Program-made: the position numbers and the translations under genes
Assembly: GCA_946413945.1 (NCBI GenBank)
Contig: CAMKMR010000042.1
Location: forward strand, 1 to 10,434
Direction: 5' to 3'
DNA length: 10,434 nt
Origin: an uncultured Lachnospiraceae bacterium
GTDB taxonomy: Bacteria > Bacillota > Clostridia > Lachnospirales > Lachnospiraceae
In this document: piece after piece, positions 1-5,966 of the stretch
Layout: each line of letters begins with the position of its first letter
Numbering within the stretch: position 1 is the first letter of the stretch
Notes under the pieces: model-generated
Database searches by the model: none
Told to the model about the DNA's origin: nothing
The model's input: the letters and a program-made list of their open reading frames with translations, nothing else

Positions 1-100
1 ATATTAATTCGGAATTATATAATATAAAATTGTGAAAATGGATATGAAAATTGATTGATTTATACAAATATTATGAAAAAACATATGAGCACTTTCACAT

Positions 101-141
101 ATGATGCAATTTTTATGCAATTTTAACGTATAAATTGCATA
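101..141. repeat. Direct and inverted TGCAATTT-type repeats upstream of cmk
   Basis: ATGCAATTTT occurs at 104-113 and again at 115-124, one helical turn (11 bp) apart. The second copy is also the left arm of a perfect 10-bp inverted repeat, TATGCAATTT (114-123) with AAATTGCATA (132-141), around an 8-nt loop. A looser pair of CATATG palindromes lies just upstream at 82-87 and 98-103. The element ends about 20 nt before the cmk ribosome site. It could be an operator or a 5' UTR hairpin. No T-run follows, so it is not a typical terminator. Positions 1-175 otherwise show stop codons in all frames and no gene. Confidence 0.5.
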
Positions 142-175
142 ATATTCATTTATGAATTTAGGAGGATTTTTTATT

Positions 176-838
176 ATGAATATTGCTATTGATGGACCAG
201 CTGGTGCAGGAAAAAGTACTATTGCAAGACTTGCTTCAAAAAAACTAGGCTTTTTATATGTTGATACAGGGGCTATGTATAGAGCAATTGCCCTTTATCT
301 TCTTAATAATGATACTGATATAACTGATAAGGAAGCTCTTGATAAAGCACTTTCAGAAATAAGTATTGATATCGTTTATGCTGACGAAGTACAGCACGTT
401 ATCTTAAATGGAGATGATGTTTCTTCTAAAATAAGGGAAGAAAGAGTAGGAAATATGGCATCAAAGTCGGCGGCCCTTCCAGAAGTCAGAAAAAAACTGC
501 TTTTCCTTCAGAGAGATATTGCTGCTAAAAATGATGTTATCATGGATGGAAGAGACATTGGGACCAATATACTTCCTAATGCTGAGCTTAAGATATATCT
601 TACAGCTTCAGTTGAAGTAAGGGCAAAAAGAAGATATGATGAATTAGTTGAAAAGGGACAAAGTCCTGATATTAATATTATAAAAGATGATATTGAAAAG
701 AGAGATTATCAGGATATGCATAGAGAGATAGCGCCTTTAAAACAGGCTGAAGATGCTGTGCTCCTTGACTCATCTTATATGACTATTGAAGAAGTTGTTG
801 AAAAGATAATAGCTCTTAAGGAAGGAAAAAAAGCTTAA
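176..838 (+). CDS. cmk: Cytidylate (CMP/dCMP) kinase
   Basis: This cytoplasmic kinase transfers phosphate from ATP to CMP or dCMP in pyrimidine nucleotide recycling. The 220-residue product is normal for the family. Visible motifs are the P-loop GPAGAGKST (residues 7-15), the CMP-binding segment DTGAMYRA (30-37), DGRDIGT (124-130), and the C-terminal block with RDYQDMHR and APL followed by LLDSS (about 176-200). An in-frame ATG lies upstream at 152, but the ribosome site AGGAGG (160-165) falls after it and sits 10 nt before the ATG at 176. The start at 176 is therefore chosen, and the protein begins directly at the strand preceding the P-loop. The stop overlaps the ispH start as TAATG, which implies translational coupling as first gene of a cmk-ispH-rpsA operon. 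Confidence 0.96.
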   Translation: MNIAIDGPAGAGKSTIARLASKKLGFLYVDTGAMYRAIALYLLNNDTDITDKEALDKALSEISIDIVYADEVQHVILNGDDVSSKIREERVGNMASKSAALPEVRKKLLFLQRDIAAKNDVIMDGRDIGTNILPNAELKIYLTASVEVRAKRRYDELVEKGQSPDINIIKDDIEKRDYQDMHREIAPLKQAEDAVLLDSSYMTIEEVVEKIIALKEGKKA

Positions 839-1692
839 TGGAAGTTATTGTTGCGAGAACTGCAGGTTTTTGTTTTGGAGTAAAAAGGGCTGTTGAAACC
901 GCTTTTGAAGAGACAGAAAAGGCGGCAGAACAGAATATTCCGGTATATACTTTTGGAGAGATAATCCATAATGAAACAGTTACCGGAGATCTTCTTATGA
1001 AAGGTGCGAAGATCCTTAATTCTTTAGATGATATAAAGTCTATACCAAAAGATTCGATTGTTATAATAAGATCTCATGGGGTTGAAAGGAAAGTCTATGA
1101 TGTAATAAAGGAGCATGGTTGCAAGATAATTGATGCCACATGTCCTTTTGTAAGCAATATCCACAGGATAGTTTCCGAAAAGTCAAAGACTGATCAGATA
1201 ATCATTGTGGGTAATCCGGATCATGCTGAAGTTGTAGGGATTAAAGGGCATTGCCTCACCGAACCATTTATTATAAAAGAGCTTTCAGACGTTGAAAATT
1301 TACCCTCAAAAATAGAAAAAACAATAACAGTTGTTTCCCAAACAACATTTAATCTGAAAAAATTTGAAGAAATTGTTGAATTTTTATGCAATAAATATTA
1401 TAATGTCATCGTTAGTAAAACTATATGTAGTGCAACCGAGGAAAGACAGACTGAAGCCAGGCAGTTAGCTTCGGATGTTGATGCAATGATTGTTATCGGT
1501 GGACGCAATAGTTCGAACACACAGAAATTATATGAAATTAGCAGACAGCAATGTAACAATACTTACTATATACAGACACTCGATGATTTGGATTTGACTG
1601 CTTTAGAATCCGTTAGTAGGGTAGGTATTACTGCTGGGGCATCTACCCCGAACAAAATTATTAAGGAGGTTCAAAAAGCATGTCAGAAATGA
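838..1692 (+). CDS. ispH: 4-hydroxy-3-methylbut-2-enyl diphosphate reductase (IspH/LytB)
   Basis: An iron-sulfur enzyme that catalyses the last step of the MEP pathway, reducing HMBPP to isopentenyl and dimethylallyl diphosphate. The 284-residue length is typical of the short bacterial form. All three cluster-binding cysteines are visible: C12 (GFCFGVKRA), C102 (DATCP) and C197 (ICSAT). Substrate-site residues also appear: H44 (IHNE), H80 (RSHGV), H129 and E131 (DHAEV), S225 and N227 (RNSSNT), and S269 (GAST). The start is the ATG sharing a base with the cmk stop; no separate strong ribosome site is evident, so re-initiation is likely. The 3' end overlaps rpsA by 13 nt in a different frame. 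In some clostridia IspH and S1 are one fused protein; here they are separate chains. Confidence 0.97.
   Translation: MEVIVARTAGFCFGVKRAVETAFEETEKAAEQNIPVYTFGEIIHNETVTGDLLMKGAKILNSLDDIKSIPKDSIVIIRSHGVERKVYDVIKEHGCKIIDATCPFVSNIHRIVSEKSKTDQIIIVGNPDHAEVVGIKGHCLTEPFIIKELSDVENLPSKIEKTITVVSQTTFNLKKFEEIVEFLCNKYYNVIVSKTICSATEERQTEARQLASDVDAMIVIGGRNSSNTQKLYEISRQQCNNTYYIQTLDDLDLTALESVSRVGITAGASTPNKIIKEVQKACQK
1663..1669 (+). promoter_or_regulatory. Ribosome binding site of rpsA inside ispH
   Basis: AAGGAGG lies within the last codons of ispH, 10 nt before the ATG at 1680. It selects 1680 over a second in-frame ATG at 1689, which would be 19 nt away. The near-consensus site suits the high expression expected of S1. 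Confidence 0.9.
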
Positions 1693-2765
1693 GCTTTGAA
1701 CAGATGTTACAGGACGAGACTCCTGTATCAATCAGAACAGGACAGATTGTAGAAGGAAAGGTTATCGGTGTTAAGCCTGATGAGATAGTTGTAGATATAC
1801 ACTATAAGTCAGACGGAATCGTAACTGCAAGCGAGTATTCAAATACTCCTGTTGACCTTACTACAGCTGTGAAGGTTGGGGATCCTATCACAGTTAAGGT
1901 ATTAAAAACAAACGATGGTGAAGGACAGGTTGTCCTTTCAGTTAAGAGAGTAATGGCTGAGAAGGCATATGAAGAGCTTGAAGCTGCATTCAATGCTGGT
2001 TCAGTTGTTAAGGGAAAGGTTACACAGGCTTTAACTGGTGGTCTTTCAGTAACTGTAAATGAGTGCAGAGTATTCATCCCTGCAAGTCTTGTTTCAGATA
2101 CATTTGAGAAGAATCTTGAAAAGTATGTTGGACAGGAAATTGAATTCGTACTTACAGAGTTCAATCCTCACAAGAGAAGAGTGATCGGTAACAGAAAGCA
2201 GCTTCTTGTGGCTTCTAAGAAGGAAGCAGCAAAGGCTCTCTTCGATAAGATCGCTGTTGGCGATACTGTTGAAGGAACAGTTAAGAATGTTACAGATTTC
2301 GGTGCCTTCATCGATCTCGGTGGAGCTGACGGACTTCTTCACATCTCTGAGATGTCTTGGGGAAGAGTTGAGAATCCTAAGAAGATTTTCAAGGTTGGTG
2401 ACACAGTTAAGTGCTTCATCAAGGAGATCAATGGTGAGAAGATTGCTCTTTCACTTAAGTTTGATGATCAGAACCCATGGCTTTCAGCTGAAGAAAAGTA
2501 TGCTATCGGTAATGTTGTAACAGGACGTGTTGCACGTATGACAGACTTCGGAGCATTCGTTGTTCTTGAGCCAGGTATCGATGCACTTCTTCATGTTTCA
2601 CAGATCTCTAATGAGCATGTTGAAAAGCCAGCTGATGTTTATAAAGTTGGTGATGAAGTTACAGCAAAAGTTGTTGACTTTAAGGCAGCTGATAAGAAGA
2701 TCAGCCTTTCAGTAAAGGCTCTCCTTTCTAACGATAAGGAAGAGGAAGTTACTGACGCTGAGTAA
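1680..2765 (+). CDS. rpsA: 30S ribosomal protein S1 (four S1 domains)
   Basis: An RNA-binding ribosomal or ribosome-associated protein that helps mRNA engage the 30S subunit. The 361-residue product carries four S1 (OB-fold) repeats at about residues 20-90, 107-175, 193-261 and 278-346. Repeats 3 and 4 show the classic VTDFGAF...GLLHISE and MTDFGAF...ALLHVSQ blocks. Six repeats are usual in Proteobacteria, while a four-repeat form is common in low-GC Gram-positives. The tail after about 350 is short and acidic (NDKEEEVTDAE). Codon use is visibly biased: lysine is mostly AAG, with many GTT, CTT, TTC and ATC codons, unlike cmk and ispH upstream, as expected for a highly expressed gene. The gene overlaps ispH by 13 nt and ends the operon. 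Confidence 0.95.
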   Translation: MSEMSFEQMLQDETPVSIRTGQIVEGKVIGVKPDEIVVDIHYKSDGIVTASEYSNTPVDLTTAVKVGDPITVKVLKTNDGEGQVVLSVKRVMAEKAYEELEAAFNAGSVVKGKVTQALTGGLSVTVNECRVFIPASLVSDTFEKNLEKYVGQEIEFVLTEFNPHKRRVIGNRKQLLVASKKEAAKALFDKIAVGDTVEGTVKNVTDFGAFIDLGGADGLLHISEMSWGRVENPKKIFKVGDTVKCFIKEINGEKIALSLKFDDQNPWLSAEEKYAIGNVVTGRVARMTDFGAFVVLEPGIDALLHVSQISNEHVEKPADVYKVGDEVTAKVVDFKAADKKISLSVKALLSNDKEEEVTDAE

Positions 2766-2779
2766 TTAAAAAAATTAAG

Positions 2780-2811
2780 TGCTGGCAGATCTTAATCTGC
2801 CAGCATTTTTT
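2780..2811 (+). terminator. Rho-independent terminator of the cmk-ispH-rpsA operon
   Basis: A perfect 10-bp stem, GCTGGCAGAT (2781-2790) with ATCTGCCAGC (2795-2804), closes a 4-nt loop and extends by one T-A pair. A run of six T follows at 2806-2811. It begins 15 nt after the rpsA stop. Confidence 0.95.
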
Positions 2812-2840
2812 ACTGTTATGTCTTAATGCATTAAACGCAG

Positions 2841-2940
2841 TATTAAGTAGTTATGTTAAATGCATTATTAAGTAGTTATGTTAAATGCATTATTAAGTAG
2901 TTATGCTAAACACATTATTAAGTAGTTATGTTAAAAAATG
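2841..2940. repeat. Four tandem copies of a 25-bp repeat
   Basis: Copies lie at 2841-2865, 2866-2890, 2891-2915 and 2916-2940. The unit starts TATTAAGTAGTTATG and continues TTAAATGCAT. The first two copies are identical. The third has three changes (GCTAAACACAT), and the fourth diverges only in its last bases. A decayed partial copy may precede the array (ATGCATTAAACGCAG, about 2826-2840). The array lies between the rpsA terminator and the rplS promoter, whose -35 begins 1 nt after the last copy. There is no ORF and no dyad strong enough for a hairpin, and the 25-bp period without distinct spacers rules out CRISPR. Confidence 0.95.
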
Positions 2941-2941
2941 C

Positions 2942-2970
2942 TTGCTAATGATTATCCTTTGTGTTATAGT
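2942..2970 (+). promoter_or_regulatory. Promoter of rplS (extended -10)
   Basis: A -35 TTGCTA (2942-2947) and a -10 TATAGT (2965-2970) are separated by 17 nt. A TGT triplet directly before the -10 gives an extended -10 element. The predicted transcription start is near 2977, leaving a leader of about 85 nt. The promoter directly abuts the 25-bp repeat array. Confidence 0.75.
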
Positions 2971-2976
2971 CTTTTA

Positions 2977-3061
2977 TGTTGTGTAAAAAGATGGTCCGCT
3001 GCTAGACTTATGTACTTGGCAAGAACGTCTGATTAATATTTTATATTTTTGGAGGTTTGTT
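2977..3061 (+). promoter_or_regulatory. Structured 5' leader of rplS, candidate L19 autoregulatory leader
   Basis: The leader is long for its gene. It can form AGAC (3004-3007) with GTCT (3027-3030), enclosing GT (3012-3013) with AC (3025-3026) and CTT (3015-3017) with AAG (3021-3023) around a GGC loop. A competing helix, GGTC (2993-2996) with GACT (3005-3008), would use the same bases. A T-rich single-stranded stretch precedes the ribosome site GGAGG (3051-3055), 6 nt before the ATG. An L19 leader family is known in low-GC Gram-positives. I identify this one by position and folding only, not by a match to that family's consensus. Confidence 0.45.
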
Positions 3062-3415
3062 ATGACAAACAGTGAAATCCTTAAGAGTATTGAAGATGCT
3101 CAGATGAGAAAAGAGCCACTTAATTTCCATGTTGGTGACACAGTTCGTGTTTCAGCTGAAATCAAGGAAGGCGATAAGACACGTATCCAGGTTTTCGAGG
3201 GTACAGTTATTAAGAGACAGGGCGCTAAGGCTCGTGAGACATTTACAGTTCGTAAGTTCTCTAACGGTGTAGGCGTTGAGAAGACTTGGCCAGTTAACTC
3301 TCCATTAGTTGAGAAGGTTGAAATTGTTCGTCTTGGTAAGGTAAGAAGAGCAAAACTTAACTACTTACGTGATAGAGTTGGTAAGGCTGCTAAGGTTAAG
3401 GAAATTGTTAAATAA
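3062..3415 (+). CDS. rplS: 50S ribosomal protein L19
   Basis: A structural protein of the large subunit, located near the interface with the 30S. The 117-residue product matches the usual 114-117. It shows the family blocks FHVGDTVRV (22-30), TRIQVFEGTVIKRQG (40-54), TFTVRKFSNGVGVEKTWPV (60-78) and the C-terminal GKVRRAKLNYLRDR (92-105). The ATG follows GGAGG by 6 nt. The gene is monocistronic by its own promoter and terminator. In many bacteria rplS ends an rpsP-rimM-trmD-rplS operon, but here trmD is absent and the upstream neighbour is rpsA. Codon bias resembles that of rpsA (AAG, GTT, CGT), which fits high expression. Confidence 0.98.
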   Translation: MTNSEILKSIEDAQMRKEPLNFHVGDTVRVSAEIKEGDKTRIQVFEGTVIKRQGAKARETFTVRKFSNGVGVEKTWPVNSPLVEKVEIVRLGKVRRAKLNYLRDRVGKAAKVKEIVK

Positions 3416-3430
3416 TTTTTAAAAAGTCCG

Positions 3431-3464
3431 ACCGGGGTTTATTGTTATAGACTCCGGTTTTTTT
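3431..3464 (+). terminator. Rho-independent terminator of rplS
   Basis: ACCGGGGT (3431-3438) pairs with ACTCCGGT (3451-3458), with one G-T wobble, around a 12-nt loop. The T-run spans 3458-3464. The stem begins 15 nt after the rplS stop. Confidence 0.92.
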
Positions 3465-3502
3465 ATAATTCTGCTGTAAATCAAGTTGAGAGTACACTGA
3501 CT

Positions 3503-4081
3503 ATGAAGATTAAACACGCTGAAAGTAAAGATTTTAGCCTTAAGAAGGGCAAAACAAAAAAAATAAAAACTAATAAGACAACCTTTAGAAAAATAATGGA
3601 TTTCTTCATTTTTATTTTTACGGCTGCAGTTTTAGGCTACGGGCTGGTAACATTTGTAGTGCAGACAGTTGATGTGATCGGACCTTCCATGGAACCTAGT
3701 TATCATGATGGGGATGTTGTAGTTATCAATAAGCTGATATATCTTTTTTCGGATGTAAAAAGAAATGATGTTGTGGCCGTTAAGAGAATGGAAAATGATG
3801 ATTATTTTGATATCAAGAGAGTTGTTGCTCTCCCCGGGGATGAAGTAAGTGTCGCTTCTGGTAAGCTGCTCGTAAATGGTAAGCTGGCCAGTGATGAATA
3901 TTTAAATGGTGATATACTTAATAAAGGAATTCTTTCTTCTCCTGTTAAATTAGGTAAGGATGAGTATTTCGTTTTAGGAGATAATACTTCTAGTAGTGAG
4001 GATTCAAGATATCAAAGTTATGGTATGGTTCAAAAGACTGATATAAGAGGCAAGGTTGTCTATGTTCTTAAGGAGAAATAA
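3503..4081 (+). CDS. lepB: Signal peptidase I (first of two)
   Basis: A membrane serine protease that removes signal peptides from exported preproteins. The 192-residue product has a lysine-rich cytoplasmic N terminus (1-31), one transmembrane helix (about 32-53) and an extracytoplasmic catalytic domain. Key motifs are GPSMEPS with nucleophile S62, DIKRVVALPGD with the general base K105, and GDNTSSSEDSR (159-169), equivalent to the family's GDN-x-x-x-S-x-DSR box. The ATG at 3503 has only a weak ribosome site (TGAGAG region, 3488-3493). The next in-frame ATG, at 3596, would start right at the membrane helix and has no better site. No clear promoter lies in the 38 nt after the rplS terminator, so readthrough may feed this gene. 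Its 3' end is tandemly duplicated. Confidence 0.95.
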   Translation: MKIKHAESKDFSLKKGKTKKIKTNKTTFRKIMDFFIFIFTAAVLGYGLVTFVVQTVDVIGPSMEPSYHDGDVVVINKLIYLFSDVKRNDVVAVKRMENDDYFDIKRVVALPGDEVSVASGKLLVNGKLASDEYLNGDILNKGILSSPVKLGKDEYFVLGDNTSSSEDSRYQSYGMVQKTDIRGKVVYVLKEK

Positions 4082-4123
4082 GGCGTTAATGTCTATATTC
4101 TTAAGAAGAAGTAAGGTATTGAA
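4058..4123. repeat. 33-bp tandem duplication spanning the lepB-1 stop codon
   Basis: Copy 1 (4058-4090) contains the last seven codons of lepB-1, the TAA and nine more bases. Copy 2 (4091-4123) repeats it with 26 of 33 bases identical. Read in the lepB frame the copies give VYVLKEK-stop-GVN and VYILKKK-stop-GIE. The period is a multiple of three, so copy 2 is in frame but lies beyond the stop. Copy 2 runs into the rbgA ribosome site. Confidence 0.85.
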
Positions 4124-4134
4124 GGGATTTGATT

Positions 4135-4986
4135 ATGAATATTCAATGGTATCCAGGGCATATGACAAGTGCCCGCAGGATGATGGAAGAAAATGTAAAG
4201 CTGGTCGATATTGTGATAGAAGTATTGGACGCCAGAGTGCCATTTTCAAGTAAAAATCCTGATATTGATAAACTGGCAAATAATAAATTCAGGCTTATCA
4301 TTTTAAATAAGGCTGATGCGGCCGATCCTGTTGTTACTGACAGATGGATCAGCTATTATAAGGAAAAAGGCTTTACAGCTATTAAAACAGATGCCAGAAA
4401 CAGAAAAGATGTTCAGAAGGTTACTGCTCTGGTTCAGAATATCTGCAAGGAGAAGATTGAAAGAGATAGAAAAAGAGGAATTATCAACAGGCCGGTTAAG
4501 GCTATGATCGCCGGTATCCCTAATTCGGGTAAGTCTACTTTTATCAATTCTCTTGCTGGCAAGGCTTCGGCAAAGACTGGAAATAAGCCTGGTGTTACAA
4601 GAGGTAAACAGTGGATAAAGGTGGCAAAGAATATCGATCTCTTAGATACACCTGGTATCCTTTGGCCTAAATTTGAGGATCAGACTGTTGGTATGAAGCT
4701 TAGTTTTATAGGTTCTATCAATGATGACGTAGTAGAAAGGCATGAGCTTTGCCTTGAGCTGCTTAATATGCTTAAAAATTTTTATTGCAATAATCTTACC
4801 GAACGATATACAATAACAAAAGATATGTCAGGGGAAGATGCCCTTGCAAAGATTGCAGATATTAGAAAATGTCTCCTTAAGGGAGGAGAACTTGATATAG
4901 AAAAAGCAGAAAGGATACTTCTCGATGATTTCAGAGCAGGAAGGCTCGGTCGAGTAAGTTTGGATTATCCTGAAGACGTGAGGTGA
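4135..4986 (+). CDS. rbgA: Ribosome biogenesis GTPase RbgA (YlqF)
   Basis: A cytoplasmic GTPase needed for late assembly of the 50S subunit. The 283-residue product shows the circularly permuted GTPase order diagnostic of the YlqF/YawG family: G4 NKAD (58-61) comes before G1 GIPNSGKST (127-135), G2 around GVT (153-155) and G3 DTPG (171-174). The N-terminal WYPGHM carries the histidine (H9) implicated in GTP hydrolysis. A C-terminal helical RNA-binding region follows. A TTG six bases upstream could be read as a start, but the ribosome site AAGGG (4122-4126) is 8 nt from the ATG at 4135 and only 2 nt from that TTG. The stop overlaps the ribosome site of the next gene. RbgA next to L19, another 50S component, is a common Firmicute arrangement. 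Confidence 0.96.
   Translation: MNIQWYPGHMTSARRMMEENVKLVDIVIEVLDARVPFSSKNPDIDKLANNKFRLIILNKADAADPVVTDRWISYYKEKGFTAIKTDARNRKDVQKVTALVQNICKEKIERDRKRGIINRPVKAMIAGIPNSGKSTFINSLAGKASAKTGNKPGVTRGKQWIKVAKNIDLLDTPGILWPKFEDQTVGMKLSFIGSINDDVVERHELCLELLNMLKNFYCNNLTERYTITKDMSGEDALAKIADIRKCLLKGGELDIEKAERILLDDFRAGRLGRVSLDYPEDVR
4980..4986 (+). promoter_or_regulatory. Ribosome binding site deciding the lepB-2 start
   Basis: GAGGTGA is complementary to the 16S rRNA tail and lies 8 nt before the ATG at 4995. It includes the rbgA TGA stop. An in-frame GTG at 4983 lies inside this site and so is unlikely to be the start. Confidence 0.85.
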
Positions 4987-4994
4987 ATTTAAGT

Positions 4995-5825
4995 ATGGCA
5001 TTTGAGAATGATGAAATGAAGGATGTTTTCTCTGGTTTAGATGATGGTTTAGATTCAAATGATAAAACTGAGATGCTTAGTTCTAAAGTTGATCAGGATT
5101 TTGATAAAATACTCAGTGAAAAAAATGAGGAAGAAAAAAATGAGGAAGAAAAAAGCGATACTGATCTTTTGGTAGATAGCGAACTTGATAAAGAAGCAGC
5201 TCGTGATGAAAAAAGAAAAAAGAAAGAACAGAAAAAAGCTCTCAAAGCTGAGATGAAGCGAATTAAGGAAGAGGAAAGAAAAGAAGCTGATAAGAATGTA
5301 AACATCGTAAAAGAGCTTTTTTCATTACTTATTTATATTGGAGCAGTTATACTCTTTTGTTATCTTATAATAACTTTTGTAGGTCAGAGAACAACTGTAT
5401 CGGGTAACTCTATGAATCCGACTCTTGAATCTGGAGACAGCATTTGGATCGATAAGCTTACGTATCATTTTAAGAATCCGGAAAGATTTGATATTGTTGT
5501 TTTCCCATATCAGGGACAGGATGTTTATTATATAAAGAGAGTTATCGGACTTCCGGGTGAAACTGTTCAGATCGACGAAGCAGGTAATATCTTTATAAAT
5601 GGCACAAAGCTCGATGAACATTATGGTAAAGATGTCATCAGAAACAATGGTATTGCCGGAGAGCCTATCACTCTTGGAGCAGATGAATATTTTGTCCTCG
5701 GAGATAATAGAAATGATTCGCGTGATTCACGCTGGTCTGACGTTGGTAATGTACGAAAGGCTGATATTATTGGTCGGGCAGTATTTAGACTGGCACCTTT
5801 TAAACAGTTTGGAAAATTAAAGTGA
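4995..5825 (+). CDS. lepB: Signal peptidase I (second, with long charged N-terminal extension)
   Basis: A second type I signal peptidase of 276 residues. The catalytic part has a membrane helix (about 105-129), GNSMNPT with nucleophile S139, YYIKRVIGLPGE with general base K181, and GDNRNDSRDSR (236-246). Ahead of the helix is a cytoplasmic region of about 100 residues that lepB-1 lacks: an acidic stretch (1-65), including a duplicated KNEEE unit (43-52), then a Lys/Glu-rich segment (about 66-100) likely to be helical or coiled coil. The catalytic domain differs clearly from lepB-1, so the pair are diverged paralogues rather than a recent copy. The gene starts 8 nt after the rbgA stop and ends before a terminator. 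Both enzymes look catalytically intact; whether they split substrates cannot be told from sequence. Confidence 0.95.
   Translation: MAFENDEMKDVFSGLDDGLDSNDKTEMLSSKVDQDFDKILSEKNEEEKNEEEKSDTDLLVDSELDKEAARDEKRKKKEQKKALKAEMKRIKEEERKEADKNVNIVKELFSLLIYIGAVILFCYLIITFVGQRTTVSGNSMNPTLESGDSIWIDKLTYHFKNPERFDIVVFPYQGQDVYYIKRVIGLPGETVQIDEAGNIFINGTKLDEHYGKDVIRNNGIAGEPITLGADEYFVLGDNRNDSRDSRWSDVGNVRKADIIGRAVFRLAPFKQFGKLK
5121..5150. repeat. 15-bp in-frame tandem repeat within lepB-2
   Basis: Two identical copies of AAAAATGAGGAAGAA lie at 5121-5135 and 5136-5150, encoding KNEEE twice in the acidic cytoplasmic extension. This is a likely slippage site where copy number could vary between strains. Confidence 0.9.
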
Positions 5826-5858
5826 TCTTAACTAGTCTGGAAAATTAAAGTAATTAAT
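5803..5858. repeat. 28-bp imperfect duplication spanning the lepB-2 stop codon
   Basis: The end of lepB-2 (5806-5826, core TGGAAAATTAAAGT) recurs at 5834-5854 with a 28-bp offset and 19 of 21 core bases identical. The flanks are more diverged. Copy 1 contains the last codons and the TGA. Copy 2 is non-coding and out of frame because 28 is not a multiple of three. Confidence 0.75.
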
Positions 5859-5868
5859 TAGATTTATT

Positions 5869-5895
5869 ATTGCCGTGTTTTACACGGCAATTTTT
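5869..5895 (+). terminator. Rho-independent terminator after lepB-2
   Basis: TTGCCGTGT (5870-5878) pairs perfectly with ACACGGCAA (5882-5890) around a TTT loop, and five T follow (5891-5895). It closes the lepB-rbgA-lepB transcription unit. Confidence 0.93.
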
Positions 5896-5966
5896 GTAAT
5901 GAAATAAAGTGAAGTCCAGTTAGCGTTAGCTGATTGGGGTTTTCAAATAAGGGAAGGAAGATCGAT

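Noticed and set aside
1802..2342. Open frames on the - strand inside rpsA (1802-2164, 2094-2342) and a + frame at 2206-2520
   Set aside because: They lie opposite or out of frame with a fully motif-supported S1 gene, lack ribosome sites and encode no recognisable family; shadows of a codon-biased gene.
2841..2940. CRISPR array
   Set aside because: The repeats are directly adjacent with a 25-bp period and no unique spacers, and no cas gene is present.
4056..4253. Small + strand frame with an apparent 11-residue repeat (MSMFLRRNKAL / MSIFLRRSKVL)
   Set aside because: The repeat is just the out-of-frame reading of the 33-bp duplication at the lepB-1 end, and the rest overlaps rbgA in another frame.
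5093..5621. Open frames on the - strand inside lepB-2
   Set aside because: The Ser/Phe-rich translation is the antisense of Lys/Glu-rich codons; no ribosome site or family motif.
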